The translations under genes were made by a program, and so were the position numbers. A stretch of DNA of 64,000 nt from Deltaproteobacteria bacterium. Lineage in GTDB: Bacteria > Desulfobacterota > SM23-61. Each line of letters opens with the position of its first letter. Position 1 is the stretch's first letter. Location of the stretch: positions 1 to 64,000 of the forward strand of contig VGSF01000011.1 of the NCBI GenBank assembly GCA_016875165.1, read 5' to 3'. This document shows, one piece after another, positions 24,266 to 32,832 of the stretch. The notes under the pieces were generated by a model. That model was not told the DNA's origin. It saw nothing but the letters and a program-made list of their open reading frames with translations, and made no database searches.

Positions 24266-24910
24266 ATGAAAGCTTGGGATGAAATCTGGAAAACCAAAGA
24301 AGGCAGATCTCGATTCCTTGTTCCCGACGCCTTTGTGGTCTCCCTTATAACGAATTTCAAAGAGGAGGGAATTCGCAAAATCCTCGACCTTGGTTTCGGG
24401 CTGGGCCGGCACGCGATCCTTTTCGCCCAAGAGGATTTTGAAGTCTATGGAATCGATACCAGCCCGGAGGGTCTTAAATGCGCCATGGAATGGTCGAAAA
24501 AGGAAAATCTTTTTCTTCATTTGGAATTAGGAGAGATGAGCCATTTATCATTTGGCCACGACTTTTTCGACCTCATTTTGGCCTGGAATGTCCTCTACCA
24601 CGGCACGAGTGATTTCATTTACCAAACCCTTCGTGAAATCAAGAGATGTCTCAGAGGGAAGGGGTATCTGCTTTGTACTCTAATTTCTCAGCGCCACAGC
24701 AAATATGGGTGGGGTAAGGAGGTTGAGGAAGGGACCTTTGTAATCGAGGGAGAAATTGAAAAAAGCCATCCCCATCATTATTTTAAAAGAGACGAGATAA
24801 ACCAGTACCTTGCGGGATTCCAGATCTTAAAATGCGAGGATAAAGAACAGCAACTACCCGGAAGTTTTCATTGGCATATTCTGGCCAGGCTTGACTCTAA
24901 GTGGGAATAA
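24266..24910 (+). CDS. class I SAM-dependent methyltransferase
   Basis: A 214-residue protein with the Rossmann-type methyltransferase fold. Motif I is ILDLGFGLGRHA at 39-50, the acidic end of strand 2 is VYGIDTSPEG, and motif IV is DLILAWNVLYHG. The N-terminus MKAWDEIWKTKEGRSRF resembles small-molecule methyltransferases related to tellurite-resistance and ubiquinone types. The substrate is not identifiable. It stands alone. Confidence 0.8.
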   Translation: MKAWDEIWKTKEGRSRFLVPDAFVVSLITNFKEEGIRKILDLGFGLGRHAILFAQEDFEVYGIDTSPEGLKCAMEWSKKENLFLHLELGEMSHLSFGHDFFDLILAWNVLYHGTSDFIYQTLREIKRCLRGKGYLLCTLISQRHSKYGWGKEVEEGTFVIEGEIEKSHPHHYFKRDEINQYLAGFQILKCEDKEQQLPGSFHWHILARLDSKWE

Positions 24911-25035
24911 TTCGAAAAACGGAGGAATGGATCCGGCAGGATAGGGGATAGGCTTGCCCAAAAAATCAATGATGGGGATTCTGGTCCCGAAAAAATTTTG
25001 CTTCTCCGGCCTGGGGCTTCCATTGCTGAAAAGGA

Positions 25036-25743
25036 TTAGTTAAAGCGCACTCCGATAGGGTTTTCGGAAAGGGATTTGCTTTGCTGCTGGATTAGACTCA
25101 TCAAATTCTCCCTCCCTTTCCGGACATGCTCGCGGCTAGCCTGTTCCACAAGATATTTGTCCTTTTTCTTTATTGCCTCGACGATGCGCTCATGCTCCTC
25201 GAGGGAAGAGGTCATTCTCCCGCTGTAGCTTAGGACGTAGGAGCGAAGAAATTTGACCCAATTTCGAATCCCCTGGTAAATTTCCTCGATTTTTTTGTTC
25301 CGGGCGCAAGTTATAATCTTATTATGGAAATCCGAACTCGCGGCCAGGTAGCTTTCCAGGTTTTCGTTGGAAGACAATCCTTTCATCAGCTCCCAGAGCT
25401 TCTCAATATCAGCGATATCCTCGTTCGTCATATTTTCCACGGCGAGGAAACCGGCAAATCCTTCGATCATTTCCCTGGTCTGGTAAATGTCCTTTACGTC
25501 CTCCATAGTAATAAGATGAACATAAGCGCCTCTCCTTGGAGTTATTTCCACCAGGCCTTCTAATTCAAGAATCCGGAGGGCTTCCCGGACAGGGGACCGG
25601 CTGACCCCCAGTGAGTTTGCCATTTCAATTTCTTTTAATTTTTCGCCTGGTTTTAAACGCCCCGAGGTAATAAGTTCCCTTAAAGCCTCGGACACCTGCA
25701 ATATTACCATCTTCGGCTGGTGTATCTTTGGAAACTCAAACAT
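25036..25743 (-). CDS. GntR/FadR-type transcriptional regulator
   Basis: A 235-residue regulator with an N-terminal winged helix (EALRELITSGRLKPGEKLKE, then EMANSLGVSRSPVREALRIL) and a C-terminal helical FCD ligand-binding domain (residues about 95-220). FCD-type GntR proteins sense small carboxylic acids and usually repress adjacent catabolic genes. It is divergent from the enolase-superfamily gene at 26013 across a 270-bp region with a promoter, so it is the likely local regulator of the acid-catabolic cluster. Confidence 0.88.
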   Translation of the reverse strand: MFEFPKIHQPKMVILQVSEALRELITSGRLKPGEKLKEIEMANSLGVSRSPVREALRILELEGLVEITPRRGAYVHLITMEDVKDIYQTREMIEGFAGFLAVENMTNEDIADIEKLWELMKGLSSNENLESYLAASSDFHNKIITCARNKKIEEIYQGIRNWVKFLRSYVLSYSGRMTSSLEEHERIVEAIKKKDKYLVEQASREHVRKGRENLMSLIQQQSKSLSENPIGVRFN

Positions 25744-25819
25744 AATTATAACCTAACATAATCATAACCTTTATGGGAATAAATTTTTTCCTTGACATGG
25801 ATTCCCTTTTAGGATAATT
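25742..25819 (+). promoter_or_regulatory. divergent control region with sigma70-like promoter
   Basis: TTGACA at 25792-25797 and GATAAT at 25813-25818 (spacing 15) point towards the catabolic genes. Just upstream lie two copies of an AATNATAACC motif (25744-25753 and 25760-25769), candidate half-sites for the GntR regulator. Assigned from pattern only. Confidence 0.4.
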
Positions 25820-26012
25820 ACAAAAAACAAAATACAAAATACAAGTTTTTTTCCATTTGTACCCTGGATAAAAAACTTTTAGAAGGCGACCTCCATCTCA
25901 ACATCCGGCCGGGGGGGCCGACTAAATTTATATCTCGGGGCCTCGTTCTAGTTCTGGGTAAATAAAATAAAAAATTAGACCCCGAATTGAAAGGAAAAGG
26001 GAGTCTTTAAAG

Positions 26013-27113
26013 ATGAAAATCGAAAAAATTGAAATCTTTTCCATACGGGTTCCCTTAAAAAGGGCAGCCGAGAGCGCGCATGGCCTGGCGACCGAGCAAG
26101 ACAGCGTAATCGCAAAAATTTCAACGGCAAGCGGCGGATATGGAATTGGGGCAGCAGAACCCCTTCCGGGTTACGACGAAGAATCTAAGGATGAAATCCT
26201 GACCACATTACAAAATCACTTGATCCCAAAAATCATCGGCGAAAGTCCTTTTCAAATCCGAAGGATTCTTGAACTCATGGATGCAGAGATCTCTGAACAT
26301 CTTGGATCAAAGGCCATCATCGAAATGGCCCTTTTTGACTTACTGGGAAAGATGCTGGGAGTCCCGGTGTATACCTTCTTTGGAGGAAAGGTCAAAGATC
26401 TAATTCAATTGAATGGTTGGGTTGGCCTGGTCACTCCCCAAGAGGCAAAAAGGGAAGCGCAGGACCTACTGGATAAAGGCTTCCGGTCGTTGAAAGTCAA
26501 GATCAACCCGGATGTGGCAGCGGGCAAAAGACGGGTCGAAGCCGTTCGATCAGTGGTAAAGGATAAAATCCAGATCCGAGTGGACGCCAATGAGTCGCTG
26601 GATTTAAAGCAGGCCGAAGAAGCGGCGATTGCTTTGAAACCTTTGGATATTCTGTACCTCGAGCAACCCTTTCCTCGAAATTCTTTCGAGGATTTTGTTA
26701 CCTTTTCCCGGATGAGTCCCGTGAAGTTGATGGCCGACGAAAGCATTCACGATATGGAGTCGCTTCTCCACATCCTCAAGTCCGGATCCACCCAGTTCGT
26801 GAAGGTTAAAGTCCAAAAGATGGGAGGCCTGTTAAAAACCTACCAGGCTGTCCAGGTAGCCGAAGCCTTCGGAATACCGGTCATCTTGGGCCATGGGTTC
26901 GGATTGACGGTCAATACTTTAGCAGAGCTTCATCTTGCCGCGAGTACAAATGCTATTCTGGACGGCTGTGAAGCTGTGGGCCCATTTAAGATGGCCGATG
27001 ATGTCGTAATAAAACCCCTCTTTATGGATAAAGGTTTCATTCCGGTATCCAACAAGCCTGGACTGGGCGCTGACCTGGACGAAGAAAAACTTAAAAAGTA
27101 TCTTGTAAAGTAA
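26013..27113 (+). CDS. enolase-superfamily enzyme, muconate lactonizing subgroup
   Basis: A 366-residue (beta/alpha)7beta enzyme. Catalytic Lys161 and Lys163 form the KVK pair. Metal ligands are Asp191 (DAN), Glu217 (LEQPF) and Asp242 (ADES), and Lys266 (KVKVQKMGG) is the opposite base. This constellation marks the muconate lactonizing subgroup, which includes cycloisomerases, dipeptide epimerases and N-succinylamino acid racemases, and excludes the mandelate racemase type with a His base. It abstracts the alpha proton of a carboxylate, but the substrate is unknown. The stop codon TAA lies in the target duplication of the family A element that follows. Confidence 0.85.
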   Translation: MKIEKIEIFSIRVPLKRAAESAHGLATEQDSVIAKISTASGGYGIGAAEPLPGYDEESKDEILTTLQNHLIPKIIGESPFQIRRILELMDAEISEHLGSKAIIEMALFDLLGKMLGVPVYTFFGGKVKDLIQLNGWVGLVTPQEAKREAQDLLDKGFRSLKVKINPDVAAGKRRVEAVRSVVKDKIQIRVDANESLDLKQAEEAAIALKPLDILYLEQPFPRNSFEDFVTFSRMSPVKLMADESIHDMESLLHILKSGSTQFVKVKVQKMGGLLKTYQAVQVAEAFGIPVILGHGFGLTVNTLAELHLAASTNAILDGCEAVGPFKMADDVVIKPLFMDKGFIPVSNKPGLGADLDEEKLKKYLVK

Positions 27114-27114
27114 T

Positions 27115-27245
27115 GAGCTTCTTGCAAAAGTCCGTAATTTACCCTTCGACAGGCTCAGGGTGAACGGGCTTAGGTTAAAATTATTTAGTTTTTCCGTTCG
27201 TGGTGAGCTTGTCGAACCACAAAAAAATACTTTTGCAAGAGGCTC
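27115..27245. mobile_element. family A element, copy 2 (131 bp)
   Basis: Ends GAGCTTCTTGCAAAAGTC and TACTTTTGCAAGAGGCTC. TAAT at 27111-27114 and 27246-27249 is the 4-bp target duplication. The left duplication includes the stop codon of the preceding gene, so the gene survived intact. It is inverted relative to copy 1. Confidence 0.85.
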
Positions 27246-27249
27246 TAAT

Positions 27250-27614
27250 GATATGGATATTTCCCCAATGGATCATTTTGCATAGGCCCTGGTGGGTCTC
27301 GATCCGTCCTCTAAAATAAAAATTATTACGGTCTGGGCCAAGCCTCAAGCCAAAGGAGATGAATTGATTACAGCGGAGATCAAATCGATGATATCATCGA
27401 GGCCCCCAAAATCCCTCCTGTATTTCGGGAACGAAAACTCTTGAAATATCGTTCAATGTCAAAAGGGGAATGATTATCCGGCAAGCCTTACCATTTAAAA
27501 AAATTTCCAGAATATTCCTGATGATGAAGGGAGGTGACGAAAACCTAAAAAACAGCAGGTGTGCTTTGGATAAAATCCACATAACAAAGAAAGAAAGAAA
27601 GAAAGGAATCCAGC
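27250..27614. other. intergenic gap, possible debris
   Basis: About 365 bp between the family A element and the lyase gene. A short headless frame around 27300-27444 (KIKIITVWAKPQAKGDELIT) could be gene debris, but I recognise no family. AT-rich, A/G-rich sequence precedes the lyase start. No terminator or operator was identified. Confidence 0.35.
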
Positions 27615-28985
27615 ATGAGAAATGAATCGGTATTACTCCAGAATGCTTATGGGTCGGCCGACATGCGCCGGATTTTCCATGAGCGAAACATGGTTCAAAA
27701 ATGGATGGACTTCGAGTCGGCCATCAGCCAGGTGCAGGCGGAATTGGGCCTGATCCCCAAAAAAGCTGCCGATGAGATTACCCGCAAATCCACTCTGGAA
27801 CATTTGACCCCGGAAATGATCAACGAATTCAAGGTGGATGCCGGGCACCTGATCGTTTCTCTCATCAAGGCTTTTGCCAAGATGTGCGGCCCTGAGGGCG
27901 AGCATTATCACGTAGGCCCCACCACTCAGGATATCCTGGACACCGGTCTTACCCTTCTAATCCGCGAAGCTTATAACGTCATTTTTCCAAAAATGATCAA
28001 GTTGGAAGATATTTGGTTGGGATTGGCGGAGCAGCACAAACATTCCGTAATGATGGGACGAACCCATGGTCAGCACGCCGTTCCTATCACCTTCGGTTTC
28101 AAAGTTGCCTGCTGGGCCTATGAACTGCGGGATTGCATCGAGCGCTTCAAGGAGATGAGAAAGCGGTTGTTTGTGATGAAACTCTCCGCAGCCTGCGGGG
28201 CCCGTAATACCTTTGTATATCTCCTGGGCAAAGAAAAGACCTGGGAAATGGTAAAACGAGTGGCCGAGCGCCTCGACCTGGGCAACCCGCCAGCCGACCT
28301 GGCTTTGCGCACAGACCGCTTCGCCGAATGCACCAACAATTTAGCCCTGCTGGTTAGCCTGCTGGGCAAGATCGGGCTGGAAATCCGAGACCTCCAGCGC
28401 ACGGAGTTTGGAGAAGTGGAGGAGCCCTGGGACTCGGCCAAGCAGTACTCGAGTTCGACCATGCCCAACAAGCGCAACCCGGAACCCAGCGAATGGCAGC
28501 ATGGTTTGGCCAAGCTGGCCCGCGCCAATGCCCTCGTAATGATGGATATCCAGATGGCCGGCGAACGCGACGCGACGCGGATGGGACCGGAGATGGCCTG
28601 TATTCCGGACAGCTTTGGATATGCCGACGCCGCTCTCAACCAAGCCATCCGCATCTTCAGCAAGCTGGTGGTTCATACCGATCGCATGAAGGAGAACCTT
28701 TACATGCAAAAAGGCATCGCCATGTCCGAAGTGGTCATGCTGAAACTCTGGCAGAAGACGGGTAAGAAGGTCACGGCTCATGCCCTGGTCCACGATGTAT
28801 CCATGAAGGCTTTTGACGAGAAAAAATCACTCAAACAGGCGATTATGGATAACGCGGAAGCTCGCAAACATTTGACCGATGCTGAGATTGACGAGATCAC
28901 CAATCCTGAGATCTATTACGGCGATGCCGCTGAGCAGGTCGACTTCGTTAAGGCCTATGCCACAGAACGGCGCAAGACCGACTGA
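27615..28985 (+). CDS. adenylosuccinate lyase/fumarase-superfamily lyase
   Basis: A 456-residue enzyme of the superfamily that eliminates fumarate or related acids. Conserved regions are TTQDILDTG (mid-protein), MMGRTHGQHAVPITFGFK with the catalytic His, and the signature SSTMPNKRNPEPSEWQ, in which the catalytic Ser lies. It most resembles adenylosuccinate lyase and 3-carboxymuconate cycloisomerase homologues. Its place between an enolase-superfamily enzyme and a TTT transporter, away from purine genes, suggests a catabolic lyase rather than PurB, possibly acting on an N-substituted aspartate or a tricarboxylate. The substrate is unproven. Confidence 0.8.
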   Translation: MRNESVLLQNAYGSADMRRIFHERNMVQKWMDFESAISQVQAELGLIPKKAADEITRKSTLEHLTPEMINEFKVDAGHLIVSLIKAFAKMCGPEGEHYHVGPTTQDILDTGLTLLIREAYNVIFPKMIKLEDIWLGLAEQHKHSVMMGRTHGQHAVPITFGFKVACWAYELRDCIERFKEMRKRLFVMKLSAACGARNTFVYLLGKEKTWEMVKRVAERLDLGNPPADLALRTDRFAECTNNLALLVSLLGKIGLEIRDLQRTEFGEVEEPWDSAKQYSSSTMPNKRNPEPSEWQHGLAKLARANALVMMDIQMAGERDATRMGPEMACIPDSFGYADAALNQAIRIFSKLVVHTDRMKENLYMQKGIAMSEVVMLKLWQKTGKKVTAHALVHDVSMKAFDEKKSLKQAIMDNAEARKHLTDAEIDEITNPEIYYGDAAEQVDFVKAYATERRKTD

Positions 28986-29085
28986 ACCGGCAATCTTCCC
29001 CGTGAACAAGGCGAGGGCGATTGAGTTAAAAGCCCTCGCCAACCATAATCATTTTTCTTTTGGATAGTCAGGTTGTAGGATCCGG

Positions 29086-29427
29086 ATGTCTCTGAAAACC
29101 TATTGCGGAGAAGGAGCTTTTTCTGGGTGGGAAAAAGGATTCGAACCCTTAGCCCCAAATTTCACTTTATATGCCTTGGACATGCCGGGCCATGGCGATT
29201 CCGATAAGCCCTCCCCAAATTACTTGAGCCTCTTGCAAAAGTCCCTAAACGACCCCTCCCCCTCGCCCCCTCCCGTCAAGGGCTGAGGGAAAAGACTTTT
29301 GCAAGAGCCTCACTTGATTGAAGATTATGCCCAGAGTGTGATACGGTTCATGGATAAAATGAAAATGGATAAGGCCATCCTCTGCGGCAACTCAGTCGGC
29401 GCCCTGATGTCAAAGGAGGTGGTATGA
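29086..29427 (+). pseudogene. alpha/beta-hydrolase fragment interrupted by a family A element
   Basis: The frame reads GAFSGWEKGFEPLAPNFTLY, then ALDMPGHGDSDKPSPNY, a typical alpha/beta-hydrolase strand-turn. It is then interrupted at 29226 by an 86-bp element. Behind the element it resumes LIEDYAQSVIRFMDKMKMDK and AILCGNSVGALMSKEVV with the nucleophile elbow GNSVG. Deleting the element plus one ACTT duplication (90 bp) restores one reading frame through PNYLIEDYAQ. The gene also lacks its N-terminal start and its C-terminal half, so it was already, or later became, truncated. Confidence 0.75.
29226..29311. mobile_element. family A element, copy 3 (86 bp, short form)
   Basis: Ends GAGCCTCTTGCAAAAGTC and GACTTTTGCAAGAGCCTC, matching in 17 of 18 positions. 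ACTT at 29222-29225 and 29312-29315 is the target duplication. The interior (CCCTCGCCCCCTCCCGTCAA) differs from the standard copies, so the ends alone define the family. Confidence 0.88.
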
Positions 29428-29511
29428 AGCTCCTCTCATGAAAAAGGGGGAGGGAATAAGGTTTAATATCGCCGAAATAGGTTGAAAATAACCTGCCAAA
29501 GGAGGTGTAAG

Positions 29512-30480
29512 ATGGAAGTATTTTTAAGAAAATTAGTGCCGGTAGCAATGGTTGTGTATCTCTTAGGAACTATCTTTCTGGCAGCGGGCCAGGCAGCGGA
29601 TTTCCCCAAGAGAAAGATCACGATGCTTTGCCACTCCTCTCCTGGATCACCTGTGGACCTTATGGCGAGACAGTTGGCTGAACCGGCCAGTAAAATTCTG
29701 GGAGTGCCGGTTGTGGTGGAGACCAAGACCGGCGGGGCAGGGGCGGTAGCCATGGCTTACCTCTTAGGCCAGGAGGCTGATGGGTACACAGTCTACGCCA
29801 TGACGAGGAGTAACGCCGACCTCTTCGCCAGTGGACAGATCAAAGACTTTACCTGGAAAGAGTTAGCCTACCTTATCAGGGTCCAGACCGATCCCTTTGT
29901 GCTTGCGGCCCATCCTTCCGCCCCTTTTAGAACCGCCAAGGAAATGATTGACTATGCCAAGAAAAATCCAGGGAAGGTTAAAGTAGGTGGTTTTGGGAGC
30001 GCTTCCGCACACCATATCATGGCCATCAAGTTTGCAAAGAAGGCGGGTATTGAGATCACCTGGGTTCCCTATCCTGGAGGTGCTGCGGCCGTCACGGCGA
30101 CCCTGGGGGGTCATGTGCCAGTCGTTCATACCAATCCTGCAACAATCATTAAGCATGTTCAAGCTGGTAATTTGATACCCTTGGCCATATCGGCAGGTAA
30201 CCGTATTGCCGCCTTCCCAGAGACCCTCACTTACCAAGAGCTGGGAGTTGCTCTTGAGGACTACCACTTCAGAGGAATTGCTACCAAAAAGGGAGTGCCT
30301 GACGATGTGATTAAAATACTTCACGATGCCTTCAAAAAGGCCATGGAGACCCCTGATTTTAAGGAATATACGAAAAAGAACGATCTGCTGCCAGGATATA
30401 TGAATCATGAGGAGTTCACCAAACTTTTTGGAGAAACCGTGGAGGAGAACAAAAAGATACAGAAAGAACTGGGCCTTTAG
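29512..30480 (+). CDS. TTT transporter solute-binding protein (TctC family), set 1
   Basis: A periplasmic binding protein of about 322 residues with an N-terminal signal peptide (LVPVAMVVYLLGTIFLAAGQ, cleavage near AA-D) and the Bug/TctC fold: DFPKRKITMLCHSSPGSPVD at the mature N-terminus, AGAVAMAYLLGQEADGYT and VPYPGGAAAVTATLGGH. These bind carboxylates and pass them to TctAB. The start at 29512 follows AAAGGAGG with ideal spacing. A Met 30 bases upstream is not supported. A separate hairpin-rich gap divides it from tctB. Confidence 0.92.
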   Translation: MEVFLRKLVPVAMVVYLLGTIFLAAGQAADFPKRKITMLCHSSPGSPVDLMARQLAEPASKILGVPVVVETKTGGAGAVAMAYLLGQEADGYTVYAMTRSNADLFASGQIKDFTWKELAYLIRVQTDPFVLAAHPSAPFRTAKEMIDYAKKNPGKVKVGGFGSASAHHIMAIKFAKKAGIEITWVPYPGGAAAVTATLGGHVPVVHTNPATIIKHVQAGNLIPLAISAGNRIAAFPETLTYQELGVALEDYHFRGIATKKGVPDDVIKILHDAFKKAMETPDFKEYTKKNDLLPGYMNHEEFTKLFGETVEENKKIQKELGL

Positions 30481-30554
30481 CAATAACTGGCTAAGCTTTT
30501 TCCGCGACATTGCGCGTAAAAAGTGGCCCGCCTCAAGCGGGCAGCCAAAATGCT

Positions 30555-30603
30555 TCAAATCCCCCCTAACCCCCCTTTTTTAAAGGGGGGATGGGGGGAT
30601 TTT
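30555..30603. repeat. GC-rich hairpin between tctC and tctB
   Basis: AAATCCCCCCTAACCCCCC pairs with GGGGGGATGGGGGGATTTT around a TTTTTTAAA centre. A similar motif lies at 8366-8404. It may lower transcription from the binding-protein gene into the membrane subunits, as is common in binding-protein operons. Confidence 0.5.
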
Positions 30604-30678
30604 CTGGTGCCAAGAAGTTTCCTTCTTACAAACATGTTTGTATTAATAAGGCGCTAAGCGCCTAAGCGAGAAAGAACT

Positions 30679-31161
30679 ATGCGGAGAGGAGAAATAGTTT
30701 GTGGCATCCTGATGATGGGTTTTGCTGTTTTTTACATTTATCTATCTTGGGAATTTCCTATTGGGTTTGTCAAAAGGGTTCCGGGGTCAGGGATGCTCCC
30801 CTTCATTCTAGGCATTACCCTTCTTCTCCTCTCCGTTCTCTATTTGCTCAGGTCCTGGAAGAAGGCTCCTAAGGGAGAAGAGTTTTGGGCTGGGGACATA
30901 AAATCCTTGGTAATATGTCTCGTCTTTTATCTGGGTTTTATCGTTTCGATCAGGGGGTTGGGATTTATTCTATCTAGCTTTTTCTTTGGTCTTATGACCC
31001 TTCGATTTCTTTTTAAAATGAAATGGCCGACTTCCATATTTTGCAGCGCCGCGTTCACCCTCATTCTTCAAGTGTCCTTCTACAATCTTCTGGGCGTCCC
31101 TTTGCCCAAAGGTCTCTCCTGGAAAATCCTTTCGGCTCTTGGTCTTGGGTACGGAGGATAA
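30679..31161 (+). CDS. TTT transporter small membrane subunit (TctB family), set 1
   Basis: A 160-residue inner-membrane protein with four hydrophobic segments (about residues 7-24, 39-58, 74-92, 95-150). The early GSGMLPFILGITLLLLS and the final LGVPLPKG motif are typical of TctB. It forms the membrane complex with TctA, whose gene begins six bases after its stop. Confidence 0.82.
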   Translation: MRRGEIVCGILMMGFAVFYIYLSWEFPIGFVKRVPGSGMLPFILGITLLLLSVLYLLRSWKKAPKGEEFWAGDIKSLVICLVFYLGFIVSIRGLGFILSSFFFGLMTLRFLFKMKWPTSIFCSAAFTLILQVSFYNLLGVPLPKGLSWKILSALGLGYGG

Positions 31162-31167
31162 ATTCTT

Positions 31168-32679
31168 ATGCTTTTTGAGGCCTGCCACTCTCTGCTTCAA
31201 GGTTTTTCCGTTGCTTTAAGCCTGAAAAATCTCTGTTATTGTTTCATTGGTGTCACCGTGGGGAACATCGTTGGTGTGCTCCCTGGATTTGGACCGGTAA
31301 GCGCTGTGGCCATCCTTATCCCTTTGATGTACGGCGTAGAACCTGTATCAGCAATCATTCTTCTGGCTGGCATTTATTACGGAGCCATGTACGGCGGCTC
31401 CATTACCTCGATTCTCCTTAAGATTCCCGGAGAGTCCTCATCAGTGATGACTGCCATTGACGGATATGAACTGGCCCTCAAGGGAAGGGCTGGCCCCGCC
31501 CTGGGTATCAGCGCTATTGCATCTTTTGTTGCAGGAACTTTAAGCGTTATTTTTTTGACCTTCTTTGCCCCATTGCTGGCCAGTTTTGCCCTAAGTTTTG
31601 GAGCCCCGGAGTATTTTTCCCTTATGGTCATGGGATTTGCGGCGGTCGCTGTATTATCCACTGGAGATGCCTTAAAGGGAGGCATTTCAGCGGTATTGGG
31701 CATTATCCTCGCCACCGTAGGTTCTGACGTCATCACCGGAATCCCCCGCTTCCATTTTGGCTCCATTTATCTTCTCGATGGGATCGACTTTCTGGTGGTG
31801 GCCATTGGTGTCTTTGCTATTGCCGAAGTCCTTGATAATGTTGTAACGAAGTCCAAATTTGGCCAAAGACTCTCATACGGGAAATGGACCAATCTCCTTC
31901 CGTCCCTTAATGATCTCAAGGTTTCGTTCTGGCCAACCATCCGAGCAACCTTCATTGGTTTTACCACAGGGGTGCTTCCCGGCGCCGGTGCCACCATTGC
32001 ATCTTTCATCTCTTATGCAACGGAAAAGAGAGTTTCCAAGTATCCTGAAAAGTTTGGAACGGGGGTCATGGAGGCGGTAGCTGGACCCGAGGCCGCCAAC
32101 AATGCAGCTACTGGAGGTGCCATGGTCCCCCTTTTGACCCTGGGTATCCCTGGATCGAATGTAACCGCAGTAATGTTAGGAGCCTTAATGATGCTCGGTC
32201 TTCAGCCTGGGCCGTTACTTTTTAAAGAACATCCCACCTTTGTCTGGGGGTTCATTGCGAGTATGTATGTGGGTAATGTTATGTTATTGATTCTCAACAT
32301 CCCCCTTATCGGCGTCTTCGTACAAGTCCTTCGGCTTTCTTTTCCTATTATTGCGATATTAGTGCTGGAGATCTCCCTGGTGGGCGTTTACGCTTTCAAT
32401 AATAACATATTTGATCTCTATATTATGTTTGTCTTCGGAATCATCGGTTTTCTATTAAAAAAATTAGATTTTCCCCTAGCTCCCATGATTCTAGCTTTGG
32501 TACTAGGCAGGATGTTTGAGGAGCACTGCCGACGCTCCTTGATTATTTCTGACGGAAGTTTTACCATCTTCTTAACCCGACCTATATCTTTGACTCTCTT
32601 GGTAGTTGCTGTTTTGGTGATGTTCTATCCTATGATTCTGGACTTTATTCGCCAACACCGAAAGGGCAAGGATAAATAA
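31168..32679 (+). CDS. TTT transporter large membrane subunit (TctA family), set 1
   Basis: A 503-residue permease with about eleven to twelve membrane segments, the transport channel of the tripartite tricarboxylate system driven by an ion gradient. Signatures are VLPGFGPVSAVAILIPLMYG, IYYGAMYGGSITSILLKIPG, TGVLPGAGATIASFISY and GPEAANNAATGGAMVPLLTLG. A GGAGG ribosome site lies at 31154-31158. It is co-transcribed with tctB. Confidence 0.93.
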   Translation: MLFEACHSLLQGFSVALSLKNLCYCFIGVTVGNIVGVLPGFGPVSAVAILIPLMYGVEPVSAIILLAGIYYGAMYGGSITSILLKIPGESSSVMTAIDGYELALKGRAGPALGISAIASFVAGTLSVIFLTFFAPLLASFALSFGAPEYFSLMVMGFAAVAVLSTGDALKGGISAVLGIILATVGSDVITGIPRFHFGSIYLLDGIDFLVVAIGVFAIAEVLDNVVTKSKFGQRLSYGKWTNLLPSLNDLKVSFWPTIRATFIGFTTGVLPGAGATIASFISYATEKRVSKYPEKFGTGVMEAVAGPEAANNAATGGAMVPLLTLGIPGSNVTAVMLGALMMLGLQPGPLLFKEHPTFVWGFIASMYVGNVMLLILNIPLIGVFVQVLRLSFPIIAILVLEISLVGVYAFNNNIFDLYIMFVFGIIGFLLKKLDFPLAPMILALVLGRMFEEHCRRSLIISDGSFTIFLTRPISLTLLVVAVLVMFYPMILDFIRQHRKGKDK

Positions 32680-32832
32680 AGGACTCAGCAAAGGTCGTTT
32701 GTGATTCAGGTTCATACCGAAATAGGGTTACGCGGATGGGGGAATGTGGATCCGTCATCCCGAAGAATTCGGCCCGGGGGCGATTGCAGGGGTCGCCATT
32801 GGTTAAGAATTGATCCTTAAGGGAGAAGGTTG

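Noticed and set aside
32690-32810. Possible remnant of a second enolase-superfamily gene (VIQVHTEIGLRGWG)
   Set aside because: Only about fifteen suggestive residues, then frame breaks. Too short to support a pseudogene call.
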